Shown piece after piece: positions 40,747-50,900 of a stretch of DNA of 50,900 nt. Within the stretch, counting starts at the first letter, position 1, and every line of letters begins with the position of its first letter. The notes below the pieces were generated by a model. It was not told the origin of the DNA, did no database searches, and was given only the letters and a program-made list of their open reading frames with translations. Position numbers and translations under genes: made by a program. Source of the DNA: Seminavis robusta (lineage: Eukaryota > Bacillariophyta > Bacillariophyceae > Naviculales > Naviculaceae); contig CAICTM010000728.1 in NCBI GenBank assembly GCA_903772945.1, positions 1 through 50,900 of the forward strand. The letters run 5' to 3'.

Positions 40747-43537
40747 TCAACTTGAGGAACCCAACCGAATCGAACGAACACTTACCTGAGGGTAATCACT
40801 TGAATGTGCATTGACTGCTTTCTCTGTCATTATTTTGTCGTTTACACGGAAGCTAGCCGTTTCCAGGGTACTTGCCGCCCCATCATTGGCAGTTGGTTGC
40901 GACCCAAGCACAAGAATACCTTTCTTGGTAAAGTCTTCCTGCTGCTGGCGCTCCTTTAGATGCTGCTGTCGGTGGTGTTTCTCGTGTCCCTCTGATGCGT
41001 ACGAGGCCGGTTCTGCTTCGTCTAGGACATCCAGTGCCATCCCCACGCAGAGATCCGCTCCAATGTTGGCAGGGATTCCTTGCTTGCTGGCACAGTACAC
41101 ATCTGGGGTGATGCCACCACCGACTTGCTCGCCTGTGGTTCGGTCAAACTTGGCATTGCCGACCACTGTGACATGGCGCAGCGCAGGAGTCAAATACTCG
41201 GCAACCGTCAACCGAAGGCCGCCTCCGTCGGGCATTGGAAAGGTATGTTGGATCAAACCCTTACCATAGGACTTGGTACCAATCAAGGCCAAAGTACGGC
41301 CGTTGTCGTGCAGCGACGATGCAAAGACTTCGGCTGACGAAGCAGTTCCTTCGTTGATGAGAATCACCAAGTTTCGTTGGGCCAGCCATTGCTGGTTGTG
41401 GTTCAGGTAGGCATTGGCCGCTGCCGTGTTCCACTGCAGGTTGAAAGGTAACGACGTCGCCGCGTCCGCAACGCTCGTGTCGCCACTCTCGTATGCAGAG
41501 AATGTCGATGGTCGATGAAGCCCTCGTGTAGCCGTTTGCTCTCGAAGACTGGCGTAGGAACTGGGAGGAACCCAGCCACTACCATTGTCTAGGTACAGTT
41601 CGGGATTGTCTCGTTGTGATTGACGCAATGTCACCCACCGGGGCTCGCTGGACATCATGTATCCCGGATATCGCTTGTCCACGACGTATTCCTCGACATC
41701 GTGTGGAGCAAAACCACCTCGTGAGTTCATAGTGTAGCACAGAACGGCATGAGGATCTCGCAGCAGCGTGGATGCCGTCAACATGGCTTCTTGAATGATG
41801 CCTCCATAGTTGTTGCGCACGTCAATGATAAAGGACGTAGCACCAAGGTCTTCCAAAGCTTGCACTGCCTCAATGTATCCAGCTGTGGAGGCTCGAGAGA
41901 ATCGTGTCAACCGAATGTATCCCACCTTTCGTTCCTCGGCGGCATTCCTTTCCTCGTCCGTCATGAGACTCCGCTGAAAGATGGATGGTTGTTGCGATTG
42001 TCCCGAGATGAGCTCCCAATGAACAATGGAATTTCCTCCCTTGGTGGGTGGTGGCGAGGCGGATTGTGGCTGCACTGCCGGAGTGCTATCCGCTGACTCC
42101 ATTCCACTAATGCCACTGGCCACATAATTGGTTGTTGCAGCCTGCTGCTGTTGTGGAACGGGCTCACTACTAGTAGTAGCCGAAAATGTTTCCTCTTCCA
42201 ATGATTTGGTGGGCAATCGCACTCGGGTTTGTCGATACCCAATAATCACTTCCCTATCTTTCGCCATAGTTTGGGATGACGACGACGACATGCCCACACT
42301 TTGCTGTAGTGGATCGGCCAGCAATGTACGAACCAGTGGCTTGGCCAGCGTAAGATCCGAGTGCCCAAAGTAGTATCCGTCGGCTGCATCAACAGTGAAT
42401 CTGGTTTGAAAGTTTTGATTGACATCGTTTCGTGACAGACCCAGAAAGGTGTAGTCTCCCACGGCTACTACCCGATCTCCCACCGTGATTCCCGATCGTT
42501 CGGCAGGGCTATCTGGTACCACCGCTGTCACAACCGGTAGATTTTGGACCACTGTGGCACTCAGTGGAGGCGGGGTTTCTTTTTTGCTACTAGCAGATTG
42601 TGGCTGTTTGTTGTTGTTATTCTTGACATGGCTGCTGCCGCCATCCACGACGGTAGCAAGGGTGGGTGATGATCCTCGGGCAAAGAACTGATCTCCTTGA
42701 TCTGGCGCTTCGACCACAGCTCCAATTCCTAAAAAGCCATCATTGCGAATCTTCAACTCTTGCCAAAGTTCTTCGCGAGTCAAATATTTACTGTAAGGAT
42801 CATTGAGACTGGAAATGAGCGATTTGAGTTTTTGCACCGTGGCTTCCCGACTGACCAGAGCTTGTTCTTGTCGTGCTTCTTCGCGCAGAGCCCTCCAGCT
42901 ATTGTAGAATTCTCGTGGTGTGAATCGGACACCGCCAGTATTGTCATAGTACATGGTATTGACCGTCTGAGGCAAGTAACCAAAAAAATGATCTTGTTAG
43001 AAAAAGACACAGACAATACTCTTTTTTCCAATAAATTCATTCCATTGAATGTTGTATGTCTACAGTACTTACTCCAACAGCATGGTCAATCAATCCTTCA
43101 TTGGCTTGCATTTTCATTTCTTGGGAATTTTCTTCTTGACTGGCCATGATATTCCAATACCGTCTTGCCGAGAGACCAGCCCTGACATTGGCCGTGGTTT
43201 GCTGTGGAGAGGATTCCGATACCACCATCAAACCACCATCCGCCAAGGCAGGCACACTGAAGCATGTGGAAACGACGAATAGGATACCCGCCAATGCTGT
43301 AGTGAAAGAGTGGCTAATCATGGTCCCATTATCCTCAGCTGGAGTCATTGGTGAAGTCGCCCTCTGTTGACTTTCCTGATCTTCATGATGTTGACAATGT
43401 AAGGCCACCACTGATTCTTTGATCAACCGTGTAGGTCCAACTCTTCCCACCAAGGAGGAAGCTGGACAAGGCTGAAATGCAGAGGCATTGGGAACTGCCA
43501 CACAAGCACCCAGCACGAGGTGCAACGGTAGCTTCAT
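40747..43537 (-). CDS. Plastid C-terminal processing peptidase (S41, CtpA-type), 2 exons
   Basis: Exons 43073-43537 and 40747-42966 join in phase 0 (GTAAGT..CTCAG), about 894 aa. Targeting is tripartite: a signal peptide ending A-S-A-F-Q-P at about 18-23 (the diatom ASA-F-A-P plastid motif), a transit region, then a hydrophobic thylakoid-import segment ending P-A-L-A-D near 99. The S41 part has a PDZ domain (V-x-A-V-V-P-D-S-P-A-E-R-S-G-I) and the catalytic Ser in E-G-T-A-S-S-A-E-V-F with Lys in T-K-S-Y-G-K-G. CtpA enzymes trim the C-terminus of the D1 protein in the thylakoid lumen so that photosystem II can assemble. Low-complexity Gln/Ser inserts within and after the PDZ domain make it nearly twice the usual length. 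The last codons may splice to a short extra exon. Confidence 0.9.
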
Positions 43538-44095
43538 GGTTTCTTCAACTTTGAATGGTTCTCCAAATCTGCCAATGACATACCCAACAACTACCTGTCC
43601 TCCAATATGAAAGGGTAGCAGAATTTTCAGAGCCTCTTCTCATCAGAATTCTATCATCCACACACTTGCAGATATGGTAGGTGCAAACGACAAAGACAGC
43701 AACACCACCACCAGTGAAGGCACAGATGTTGTTCGAAAATGAATTCTTTCCCATGGCTTTATCGGAATTTGCTTTTTTGACATGGCTTTGTCGCTTCCAG
43801 ACAAAGAATTCTGCTCTGTCACCATTGCGGTTGGCAGCACCGACATGTCTTTGGGCTGTGTCGGCATGACGTGGTGCAACTTGGGCACGTGGCCGCTGAA
43901 GCTTTTTCGGTGCGTTTCCACGCTGAGCTTCCACGTATCAATTTGCCACGCTGAGACAATCCCACGCAAACGTGGAAAGAAACCGTGGGCGAGGTTTCAA
44001 ATTGCGTTGATCGACTACAGCTTGCGTGTAGCTAGTCTAACGTACTTGAAAGCTCAATTTTAGCTCATTTTAGTTAGGCACAACTGCTTGAAGCC
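43538..44095. other. Divergent intergenic region; possible small gene
   Basis: 558 bp between the CtpA-like and third LRR genes. A 129-codon minus frame (43545-43934) has one hydrophobic stretch (G-G-G-V-A-V-F-V-V) and Arg/Lys-rich flanks, like a small mitochondrial membrane protein, but I do not recognise it and an overlapping frame is equally long. Confidence 0.35.
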
Positions 44096-45079
44096 ATGCC
44101 TCGCGTCAAAATGGTCTCAGTCGACTTTGGGTATCTTAGCGGCGTTGTGGAACGAACTAACAAAAAAAAACGACCGGATTATCCAGCAGTCCGGGTGGTT
44201 TTGTATCCCAGCGAGCCGAAAGGGAAGAAGCAGCTGCATGAGGCTTTGAGCGACTGTCACGATGTAGCCACAGTCCATTTGAAGTTCATCGATGTAAAAG
44301 AATCCCATGTCAACCCAAAACTCTTTGTCGACACCATATTTGAAGCCATGCCTCGCGTCAAACACGTGAAACTTGAATGCGGCAACCAATCAGCAGCAAG
44401 AGGAATGGCATCTCTGGTACAGCATCTTCCGTCCAACCTTTGCTCTCTTACCCTCCAAGATTTCACGTGCGAGGACTATGGGGACAATGGGACGCATGAA
44501 TCTCTCTTTCGTCAAGTTGCCCAAACGTTTGTCCACCTGCAAGACCTTAGTATTTTGTGTTGGCGTAGGATCTCATTCATAATGGAACTTCAGAACATGG
44601 AAGATTGCCTTCGCAAGCTATCATCCAAGGGGCTTCAGCGGTTCACAATCAGAGTTGGCCGTTCAAGGTTTGGGCACCACCAAGAAGACTGGCAGCCGAT
44701 AATTGAAGTCCTTCGCGGCAACCCCAACTTGAAGCGTGTCGAGCTACATGTAGTGTCCTCTTACAATGTCTTCAGCGATGAAACCTTGGAATCGATTCAG
44801 TATGGACCAAGGATCCAGCATGCCAAAGAAACTCATTTGTCCAATATGGAACTAGACCAACTTGACAAGAAGCCGGTTCTCAAGCAATTTGTGGAAGCGT
44901 TGGTAGAAGTGCAGGATCGAGTGGATTGTTTGTATTACTTTCTATCTCCCCATCTCTCTGGAGTGGACCCTGCCAAGTATGCCATGGCAGCTCTTGAAGG
45001 CCCGGAGACAAAGGAAGCAGCGGACAAGAAGGAGAGTACTGCGTCGAGGAAGCGCACCCTGTCTCAAGCAATGGAATAA
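44096..45079 (+). CDS. Leucine-rich-repeat protein, LRR family copy 3
   Basis: 327 aa. Weak LRR units (L-x-x-L-x-L, V-K-H-V-K-L-E) cover about 60-240. The C-terminal part has V-E-A-L-V-E-V-Q-D-R-V-D-C-L-Y-Y-F-L-S-P, corresponding to the W-x-x-A-L..L-F-Y-L module of the other two LRR genes. It ends with a Lys/Arg-rich tail. A 23-bp sequence covering the start codon (44088-44110) recurs exactly in frame at 44340-44362, so M-P-R-V-K appears at residues 1-5 and again at 85-89. Codons before the ATG (L-L-E-A) also fit the repeat, which suggests the ORF was once longer upstream; a TAG lies 18 bp before the ATG. Confidence 0.7.
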   Translation: MPRVKMVSVDFGYLSGVVERTNKKKRPDYPAVRVVLYPSEPKGKKQLHEALSDCHDVATVHLKFIDVKESHVNPKLFVDTIFEAMPRVKHVKLECGNQSAARGMASLVQHLPSNLCSLTLQDFTCEDYGDNGTHESLFRQVAQTFVHLQDLSILCWRRISFIMELQNMEDCLRKLSSKGLQRFTIRVGRSRFGHHQEDWQPIIEVLRGNPNLKRVELHVVSSYNVFSDETLESIQYGPRIQHAKETHLSNMELDQLDKKPVLKQFVEALVEVQDRVDCLYYFLSPHLSGVDPAKYAMAALEGPETKEAADKKESTASRKRTLSQAME

Positions 45080-45428
45080 CCAAGTGCTTCTCTGTACCAC
45101 ACAAAACAAGATTACAAAGCACTCGTACAATCAGGAGTGGGAGGTCTCCAAGTACACGCAAGGAACAGCCACATCACCCTTATGGTAGTAGAGTATAATG
45201 CTATAGCACAAGACCCGAGAGTCGAACTGGCTAGCTAGACATCTTGTTACAAAGCTACGGGTGGATGCCACACTGTTTAGTCCTTCAGCCGATAATTGCA
45301 ATGGACTTGAGCTGTCTATGTGCCGTACCGCCGTAGCTGAAAGGTAACATCACTGCACGAGCCACTGGCAAATCCTCGAATCCTCGGCCCGCAACCAGCC
45401 GTGGCGGTTTGTCCGCAACCCTATTAGC
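45080..45428. other. Intergenic between convergent genes
   Basis: 349 bp with a CTAGCTAG motif near 45230 and nothing else recognised. Confidence 0.5.
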
Positions 45429-46655
45429 TCATGGCCATTCTCCAGTCCTCCCGGCCATAATGATGGACGCACTCGTCGTCGTTGAGTTGTTGTCTGACAT
45501 CATCGAAGGAGAGACGGTCGGGGACGCCGTGACGGTGATCAAGTCTGCCGCGGCTCTCCCGCTGAACGCTGCCCCGTGCACATAGCCCCAATCAAAGTCT
45601 CGATAGGGAATGGCTTCCCCGGCAAAGACAATGACGCCTTCAACGGGTTCTCGCAACGTCATGATGGATCGCCAATTGCTCCCGGAAAAGACGCCCCGTG
45701 TATAGTTTCGGGCACTCCAGTTTTGGACAAAGGAATCCAACAGGTGCGTACTGGCATTATTGCCACCAAAGACCGCATCCAAATCTTGAATCATGATTTG
45801 GACAATCTCATCATCTTCCAAATCAATGTACTGCTCTGCGAATAGTCCCGAGATATCAATCGTGAGGATATTCTTGGAGTCGGCATTGTCGTGTGGTTGA
45901 TTATCGAATGGATTGTAAAAGAAACGTCCACTTTCCGCGGCAAAGTCCCAGGGTTCAATGGTAAAGGCATCGTAGTAGAACTTTTCTTGGAATTTGAGAA
46001 TTACCTTGAGACCTGCCAGTATATCCAGGTTGTCAATGGCTTGACGATGCGAGTCGGGCAACGGCGGTATAAATGTAATGTCTTGTTGCAGTATCGGCAC
46101 GGGTACGGTGAGTATCACTTGTTGGGCCGTCCATGTGCGTCCATCGGCGCATTCCAACACTACCGGAGCCGTCGAATAATCCACTGTGACCACGGCACAG
46201 TCGTATACGATTTGTTCCTTCACGGCAGGAGTGGCAATGTGCGTGTCAAAAAAGTCGTACCACGTCGAGTTGACAAACTTGTGATCGTCCGTGGTAAACC
46301 ACAAGCGTGACCACCAGGAATCATCGTCTTGGTTGTAGCGGTACGAGTACGGACGCCAATCGATCGTCTCGACGTTGACTGCAAAGCCAGCAATTTCGTC
46401 CAACATGGAAGGATCGCCATGCAACCATTCTCCACCCAAATCAATAGGAATGCTACTACTGTTGCTGCTCCTGTTGCCGGTCGAGTCCAAAACAGCAAAG
46501 TCCTCCAGTTCCTTCACACGGCCTCCAAATCTGTCCCTTGCTTCCAGAATCTTTACCCTCAGGTTGTTGCCGTTTTGAATGAGATCATAGGCAGCGGTAA
46601 GGCCAGCCGCCCCAGCACCGACAATAGCCACATCCATTGACGCAGTAGCAGCCAT
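45429..46655 (-). CDS. FAD-dependent amine oxidase (flavin monoamine/polyamine oxidase family)
   Basis: 408 aa. V-A-I-V-G-A-G-A-A-G-L (9-19) is the FAD dinucleotide-binding G-x-G-x-x-G; E-A-R-D-R-F-G-G-R follows with the ribose-binding Glu. I-D-L-G-G-E-W-L-H-G is the family's G-x-W-x-H/G motif. V-I-L-T-V-P-V-P-I-L is the conserved core strand. The C-terminal FAD motif reads V-I-V-F-A-G-E-A-I-P and G-Y-V-H-G-A-A-F-S-G. The family oxidises amines such as polyamines to aldehydes with H2O2 release. It is about 60-100 aa shorter than typical members, mainly in the substrate domain, so substrate and activity are open. A Ser/Thr-rich tail ends the protein. No targeting signal is seen; the Gly-rich FAD site starts directly after the Met. 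Confidence 0.9.
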   Translation of the reverse strand: MAATASMDVAIVGAGAAGLTAAYDLIQNGNNLRVKILEARDRFGGRVKELEDFAVLDSTGNRSSNSSSIPIDLGGEWLHGDPSMLDEIAGFAVNVETIDWRPYSYRYNQDDDSWWSRLWFTTDDHKFVNSTWYDFFDTHIATPAVKEQIVYDCAVVTVDYSTAPVVLECADGRTWTAQQVILTVPVPILQQDITFIPPLPDSHRQAIDNLDILAGLKVILKFQEKFYYDAFTIEPWDFAAESGRFFYNPFDNQPHDNADSKNILTIDISGLFAEQYIDLEDDEIVQIMIQDLDAVFGGNNASTHLLDSFVQNWSARNYTRGVFSGSNWRSIMTLREPVEGVIVFAGEAIPYRDFDWGYVHGAAFSGRAAADLITVTASPTVSPSMMSDNNSTTTSASIIMAGRTGEWP

Positions 46656-46892
46656 GATGCAGTACAGTACGGTTGTTAGGAGTTGCAGATTGTGATGCGG
46701 AAAGGTTTTGTTGGATGGGGAGAAAACCAGGAAAGAAACGGTGAAGCCTCATCATTTTGCACGACTGAGAGTGGTCGCACAGTTACTCTGGATACCGGTA
46801 CAGTATCTTTCGCAACAAAGATTGCAGCTAGAGTTGATATCGGTGACAGGTCTACCATAGCTAGCTATATCTCGCTACTAACTAAGTTTAGT
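46656..46892. promoter_or_regulatory. Divergent promoter region
   Basis: 237 bp separate the amine oxidase start and the small membrane protein start on opposite strands, so it should hold both promoters. A TACCGGTAC motif (46794-46802) and a CTAGCTAG-type motif (about 46858-46868) lie inside. No TATA box is certain. Confidence 0.4.
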
Positions 46893-47291
46893 ATGCCAGA
46901 CCTAGACGATGGCGAACTGTTGGTTCAAGAAGTGATTGCGGAGAATCCCGTAGAGGAACGAGGAATTCGCGAGGAATGGGCCCAGCATGTGGGTTGGCAT
47001 CGAACAGAGGATGTCCATCTCCGCGGTGGAGACGTCAAGGAACAGTTTCCTCAACCCGGGGAGCAACGAGAAGAAGAAGTGATATCGGCACGAGAAGAGA
47101 TGCTGGAGGTAAACGAAGAAGAAACACCTGCACTACTGACAAAGAGCAGCATCGGCAACAGCATTGGCAGCCGCGACGAAAGTCTCATGTTGGCAACGGT
47201 GTTTGTGGCTTTACTGCTCTTTGGTGGTGGCATTCTCGTGGTAATACGAAGGATGCAAAGATTCCAGGAGAAAAAGAAACGATCTCGATGA
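46893..47291 (+). CDS. Small single-pass membrane protein, unknown
   Basis: The ATG at 46893 gives 132 aa; an upstream in-frame ATG at 46683 would add 70 residues that cover the divergent promoter, so 46893 is preferred. The first 95 residues are acidic (many Glu/Asp, one W-A-Q-H-V-G-W motif). One membrane helix follows at about 104-122 (L-A-T-V-F-V-A-L-L-L-F-G-G-G), and then a short strongly basic tail ending K-K-K-R-S-R. The positive-inside rule puts the tail in the cytosol. No family is recognised. Confidence 0.45.
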   Translation: MPDLDDGELLVQEVIAENPVEERGIREEWAQHVGWHRTEDVHLRGGDVKEQFPQPGEQREEEVISAREEMLEVNEEETPALLTKSSIGNSIGSRDESLMLATVFVALLLFGGGILVVIRRMQRFQEKKKRSR

Positions 47292-48589
47292 AGGACATTC
47301 ATCTGCCAGACATTGCAGATATGGACCTTGCCATTACTGGCGACTTCTTCATGTTGCCACCCCGTAACATCACACTCAACACACAGGAGCCCAGTCAACA
47401 ATCAGCAAGTGGTCCTAAAGCGTCGCTTGCATTTGAGATCCAAGTTTGGGGCAATGCCACAAGTTGAAAAAGGAAGAGGGTTGCCACCCCACCACAGGGG
47501 CTCCTCTGCAAGGACCACACCACCAAGTACTGGTACTGACTGTCAAACGCATCGCCTGTTGTGTCCACCGAAAGGGTTATTACACCTACAGTTTCGAGCT
47601 TGTCCATGTGGCTACCGTGTGTAAGCTATTATGGTACAAACAGGGAAGGGAAATGAAGTGCTTAATAAATGCTGGGAGCTTTCATTCATTTAGTGCTTCA
47701 GCTGAGGGAGGGTCCCTCTTCTGGCTTTTTCTTACCTTCCGTAACACTATCCAAGTTGAAAACCAACCAACCAACCAGCCAAGTTTCCAACTAAACCATT
47801 CACAGTTGCAGTAGCCGTTGGTACAGGAATCTTAGACAAATGGAGCTTCACATCTATCTTTGTATGTAAAGATCCTGCTCATCTTCCTGCACAAAGCACT
47901 TGTCCCTGCAGAACTCCTGATTGATCTTCATTACATTGTAATCACAAGGAGGTAGAGCACAGGCATATGCATTGGCACAATCGAGCCGTGCGGGAGTCAA
48001 TGTCAGAGCAATCTTCAACAGTTGCACAGAGTGAGGCCATTATTGTGTGTGGAAGAAGAACCAGTAAGTGTTCACATATGCCATACATATGCCAGGCCAA
48101 GAGAGACAGGAAATGCAACAGATACTGCAAAGCAATGATTGAAACTTGTTCATGGTCGTAACAAAGATGATGCAGGGGTTTAGCGGTGTCGGTTTTATGA
48201 TGTGATTACGTGATTACCCCTTTGTCTTGCTTTGGTTGGGATGTTGAGCGGAAGGGTCGCAGCTGTCGATTGTCGATTTTGACGTTATAAGAAAGTTTCT
48301 CATTTGAGTTCTCGAACGTGAGTGATGGGCTTATCTCACTTTCTTTTCTGGCATCGTCAAGAGATAACATTAATTGGGGGACTTAAATACTGGGCTACTC
48401 CAGAGCACTAGAGCGCTGGTACACCAAAACTCCCTCCACTTTTCAGCATTCAGCACCAGAACCGAAGCTTTGCTGATTGTTATGAGGAAGTGCAACACTA
48501 AAAAACCTCCGCCAACAGCAATGGAGGGAGCAGCAAACCATCCTGCGGCTGTCGGGTGTCGGGTGTCTTGCCACTTCCCAATCAACACC
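47292..48589. other. Intergenic region
   Basis: 1.3 kb without a supported gene. An AACC repeat (four units) lies near 47761-47778. ORFs reach only about 120 codons and match nothing known. Confidence 0.5.
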
Positions 48590-50900
48590 ATGATGAGGAT
48601 GAGTTGCTGGGCTCTTTGTAGTTGTAGGCTTGTCCTACTGCTGTTTCTGCTACTGCCATCAAGTTTGAGAGCTACCGAATTCAACACGGAAGTCATGGCT
48701 CGAGTGCAAGAGTTCGTGGCGAATTTCATGCAGCTACCGCTGGACTCGACGCTCCGAACGGTCCGGTATCACGATCTGATTGGTTTCCCACGAGACTTGG
48801 GAGCGCTAGGACGTGACTTTAATACCCGATGGCTCTTCTTTGAGGTACCCAACCAACTCATGATTGCGCTAGAAGATGGGTCCTTTCTTTGGTTGGTCAA
48901 TGATTTTCGAGGCGTCGCTTATAGAGAACCTGGAAACAGCTACGCGATCACAATGAATGCCAACAGCAGCAAGGCTTTTACTGTATCCCCACCCGAGATG
49001 GAGAAATACTGGCAAGCCTGTGTGGATGCCGAGACGGGTGCTCCCCAGACTTGTCAAAAGAAGGAAGGAAGCTTGTATGTGCAATGCGTCCATGATTGTG
49101 CTCTGGAACGGTGTCCCGATGCCGATAGCCAACGCAATTGTTCCCTGGTTCCCGACCTGACGGAACGACGCCGCTGTCAAGACGGTATCACATGGTGTCC
49201 GCAATATACGATTGAAAAGTATAATGACACGACAACAACAACCACCCGAGGGTTTGTCCCACGCACCAAGCAGTGTCTGAATGCTTCGGGTATGATTGAT
49301 CAGCGACCCGGAAATGTCCTAGCAAACTACGAAACGGGCGAGCTAGGAGACTGCTTGTTTCGGGATGGATCGCTGGTCAGTAGAACCTTGGCAGGGGATT
49401 ATGAGTACTGTCGCGGAGAGGTATGCAACACTACCTTTAGTGGTGGGTATGAGACGCAAGACTATGATCCACGCTTCCGATCTTGGTATGTTACCCAAAA
49501 GAATACACAAGACATGGTGTGGTCAGCTCCGTATGCCTTCTTTACAACCGGAGAATTCGGAATGACGTTTACTCGGCCCTTGTACCATCGTGATCGGAGT
49601 GATGGCAAGACTGTCTTCAAAGGTGTCATTGCTGCCAATTACTACCTAAAGGACTTGTCGGGGTTCTTGACAACGCAATACAACCAAACAGACAAGTTGG
49701 TCATGATTGTGGAAGGAAAGGAACCAAACAATATCATTGCGACGTCGACTGGGACCTTTCCACACAGTTGGGTTTTGAGGGCCAATGCCTCCGTCTCGTG
49801 TCCCACGACAGACCAAGTAGAAAGGCGATCCCTTTGCCAGCGAAAAAGGGTACCCATCCTCGAACTCAACAACAATGGCCTCGATGATGCGGATTTGGTC
49901 TTTCGAAGAGTTTTTGAGGAACAAAAAGCTCGGGATTTCCCACTCACAGATCTGGTGTATCTCAAAGCTACCGAGCTCCAACAGGGTGACACGGCCTATG
50001 CTTCTCAGGGTGGACTATTCGAACACGCCAATGTCAAGTGGCACGTCTTTGTCATTTTGCCTCTGGAACGACAACCTACCGATGCGGCAATGCCCGGTGA
50101 TCCAGTCTTTGCGGCCGTGACGGTTCTTTCTACGGTTGGTTTTGCCACTTGTCTGGTTTTGTGCTTTTTGTTCCTAGGACACCGCAAAGAGACGGCTGTC
50201 ATCATGGCCGACTGGCGGTTCACGTGTTTGTACCTTATTGGATGTTCCGTCTTGAACCTCGCCCCCTTGACCATGTTGGGAGAGAACACGGACGAGACTT
50301 GTCTGCTCCGGGGCTGGGCATTCAACATGGCCTTTGTATGTGGTAAGTATAGCAATATTCGGCACGGCACTGCCAGTGTCCGTTGCAAGGGAAGCCTCTC
50401 ACGTGGTTTCGTCGTTTCTTGACCCCAAAAGCCCTCTCTCCTCTGTATGTCAAAGTCTGGCGCATGTTCAAGCTTCTCAAGGCAAGCGCTGGGTTCAAGC
50501 GAGTCAATGTTACCAATTTCCTGGCGTTGCTATACACTCTGCCCATCATTTGCATAGAGACGGTCATTCTGTTTGTCTTTAGTTTTGTGGACCCTCCACT
50601 TGCCGTGGAACTGGTGGGAGTTGGTAACGGATTAGGGGGCCAATCTATCACCTGCACGAGGACGACGGATGCCTTCTTTTGGACGCAAGTCGCCTATCAT
50701 GGTACGAAAACAAATCAGCAGCAAGAGTACAGGAAACAGATCAACTTGCAGACTTGGAAACTGACCAATCCTGCTTCCGTTTCACTGGCATCAGCCTTTC
50801 TGGTTCTGACGGGCTGCATCTTGGCTTTCCTAACACGCAATCTGCATCCAAAGTATGGAGAGGCCAAGCAGCTTGCATTCACCATGTACAATACTGCCTT
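48590..50900 (+). CDS. Cache-domain class C GPCR-like receptor (3 exons seen, 3' end beyond window)
   Basis: Exons 48590-50342, 50432-50701 and 50795 onward join in phase 1 at GTAAGT and GTACGA donors. The ATG at 48590 gives a clean signal peptide (L-V-L-L-L-F-L-L-L); an in-frame ATG at 48374 adds 72 non-signal residues. The extracellular part (to about residue 510) is a dCache-like sensor: Y-D-P-R-F-R-S-W-Y, W-S-A-P-Y and a G-V-I-A-A-N-Y-Y-L-K-D-L-S block, plus a Cys-rich insert. Membrane helices start near residue 508. C-L-L-R-G-W-A-F-N, S-P-L-Y-V-K-V-W-R, L-A-F-L-T-R-N and E-A-K-Q-L-A-F-T-M fit the class C (7tm_3, GABA-B/mGluR-like) pattern. It should sense a small molecule outside the cell and signal through a G protein; the ligand is unknown. 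Confidence 0.8.

Overview
The window looks like nuclear DNA of a photosynthetic stramenopile, most likely a pennate diatom. Genes are intron-poor with short GT..AG introns of about 75-125 bp. One plastid pre-protein carries an ASA-FQP signal-peptide motif. The gene content is diatom-like: a receptor guanylate cyclase, a Cache-domain class C GPCR, LRR proteins and a Crypton. I cannot name the species with confidence. No RNA gene, CRISPR array or prokaryotic operon was seen.

Layout. 0.1-1.9 kb (-): a decayed gene for a tandem amino-acid-binding (SBP_bac_3-like) protein. 1.9-6.0 kb (-): a three-exon ankyrin plus DEDDy 3'-5' exonuclease gene. 6.4 kb (+): the spliceosome factor CWC15. 8.3-9.1 kb (-): an Mpv17/PMP22 membrane protein. 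11-12.5 kb (-): a type II membrane SGNH/PC-esterase-like protein. 12.8-14.7 kb (+): a secretory prolyl 4-hydroxylase-like dioxygenase. 15.2-17.0 kb (-): a CDPK-like protein whose kinase domain lacks catalytic residues. 17.27-20.88 kb: a complete PIF/Harbinger transposon with terminal inverted repeats and two convergent genes. 21.2-22.5 kb (+): LRR protein 1. 23.0-23.7 kb: a degenerate tandem repeat. 23.9-24.3 kb (-): a two-exon NDUFA4/B12D-like mitochondrial protein. 25.1-25.8 kb: a decayed transposon-related gene. 26.0-28.6 kb (+): a Crypton tyrosine recombinase with a GCR1_C DNA-binding tail. 29.2-30.0 kb (+): a THOC7-like mRNA-export protein. 31.2-33.8 kb (+): a four-exon receptor guanylate cyclase interrupted by an in-frame TGA. 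34.0-34.2 kb: a minisatellite. 35.8-36.8 kb (+): an RmlD/MAT2B-like reductase with a frameshift. 37.8-39.3 kb (-): LRR protein 2. 40.7-43.5 kb (-): a plastid-lumen CtpA-type S41 peptidase. 44.1-45.1 kb (+): LRR protein 3. 45.4-46.7 kb (-): an FAD amine oxidase. 46.9-47.3 kb (+): a small one-TM protein. 48.6-50.9 kb (+): a dCache plus class C 7TM receptor that runs off the window.

How it works together. There is no operon-like pathway. Housekeeping genes (splicing, mRNA export, respiration, D1 processing) are interspersed with signalling receptors, a small dispersed LRR family and two different DNA transposon classes. Four loci look broken or recently damaged: the amino-acid-binding gene, the 25-kb transposon fragment, the cyclase and the reductase. 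Intergenic DNA is strikingly rich in two palindromic motifs, the TACCGGTA/GGTACC type and the CTAGCTAG type, and in hairpins.
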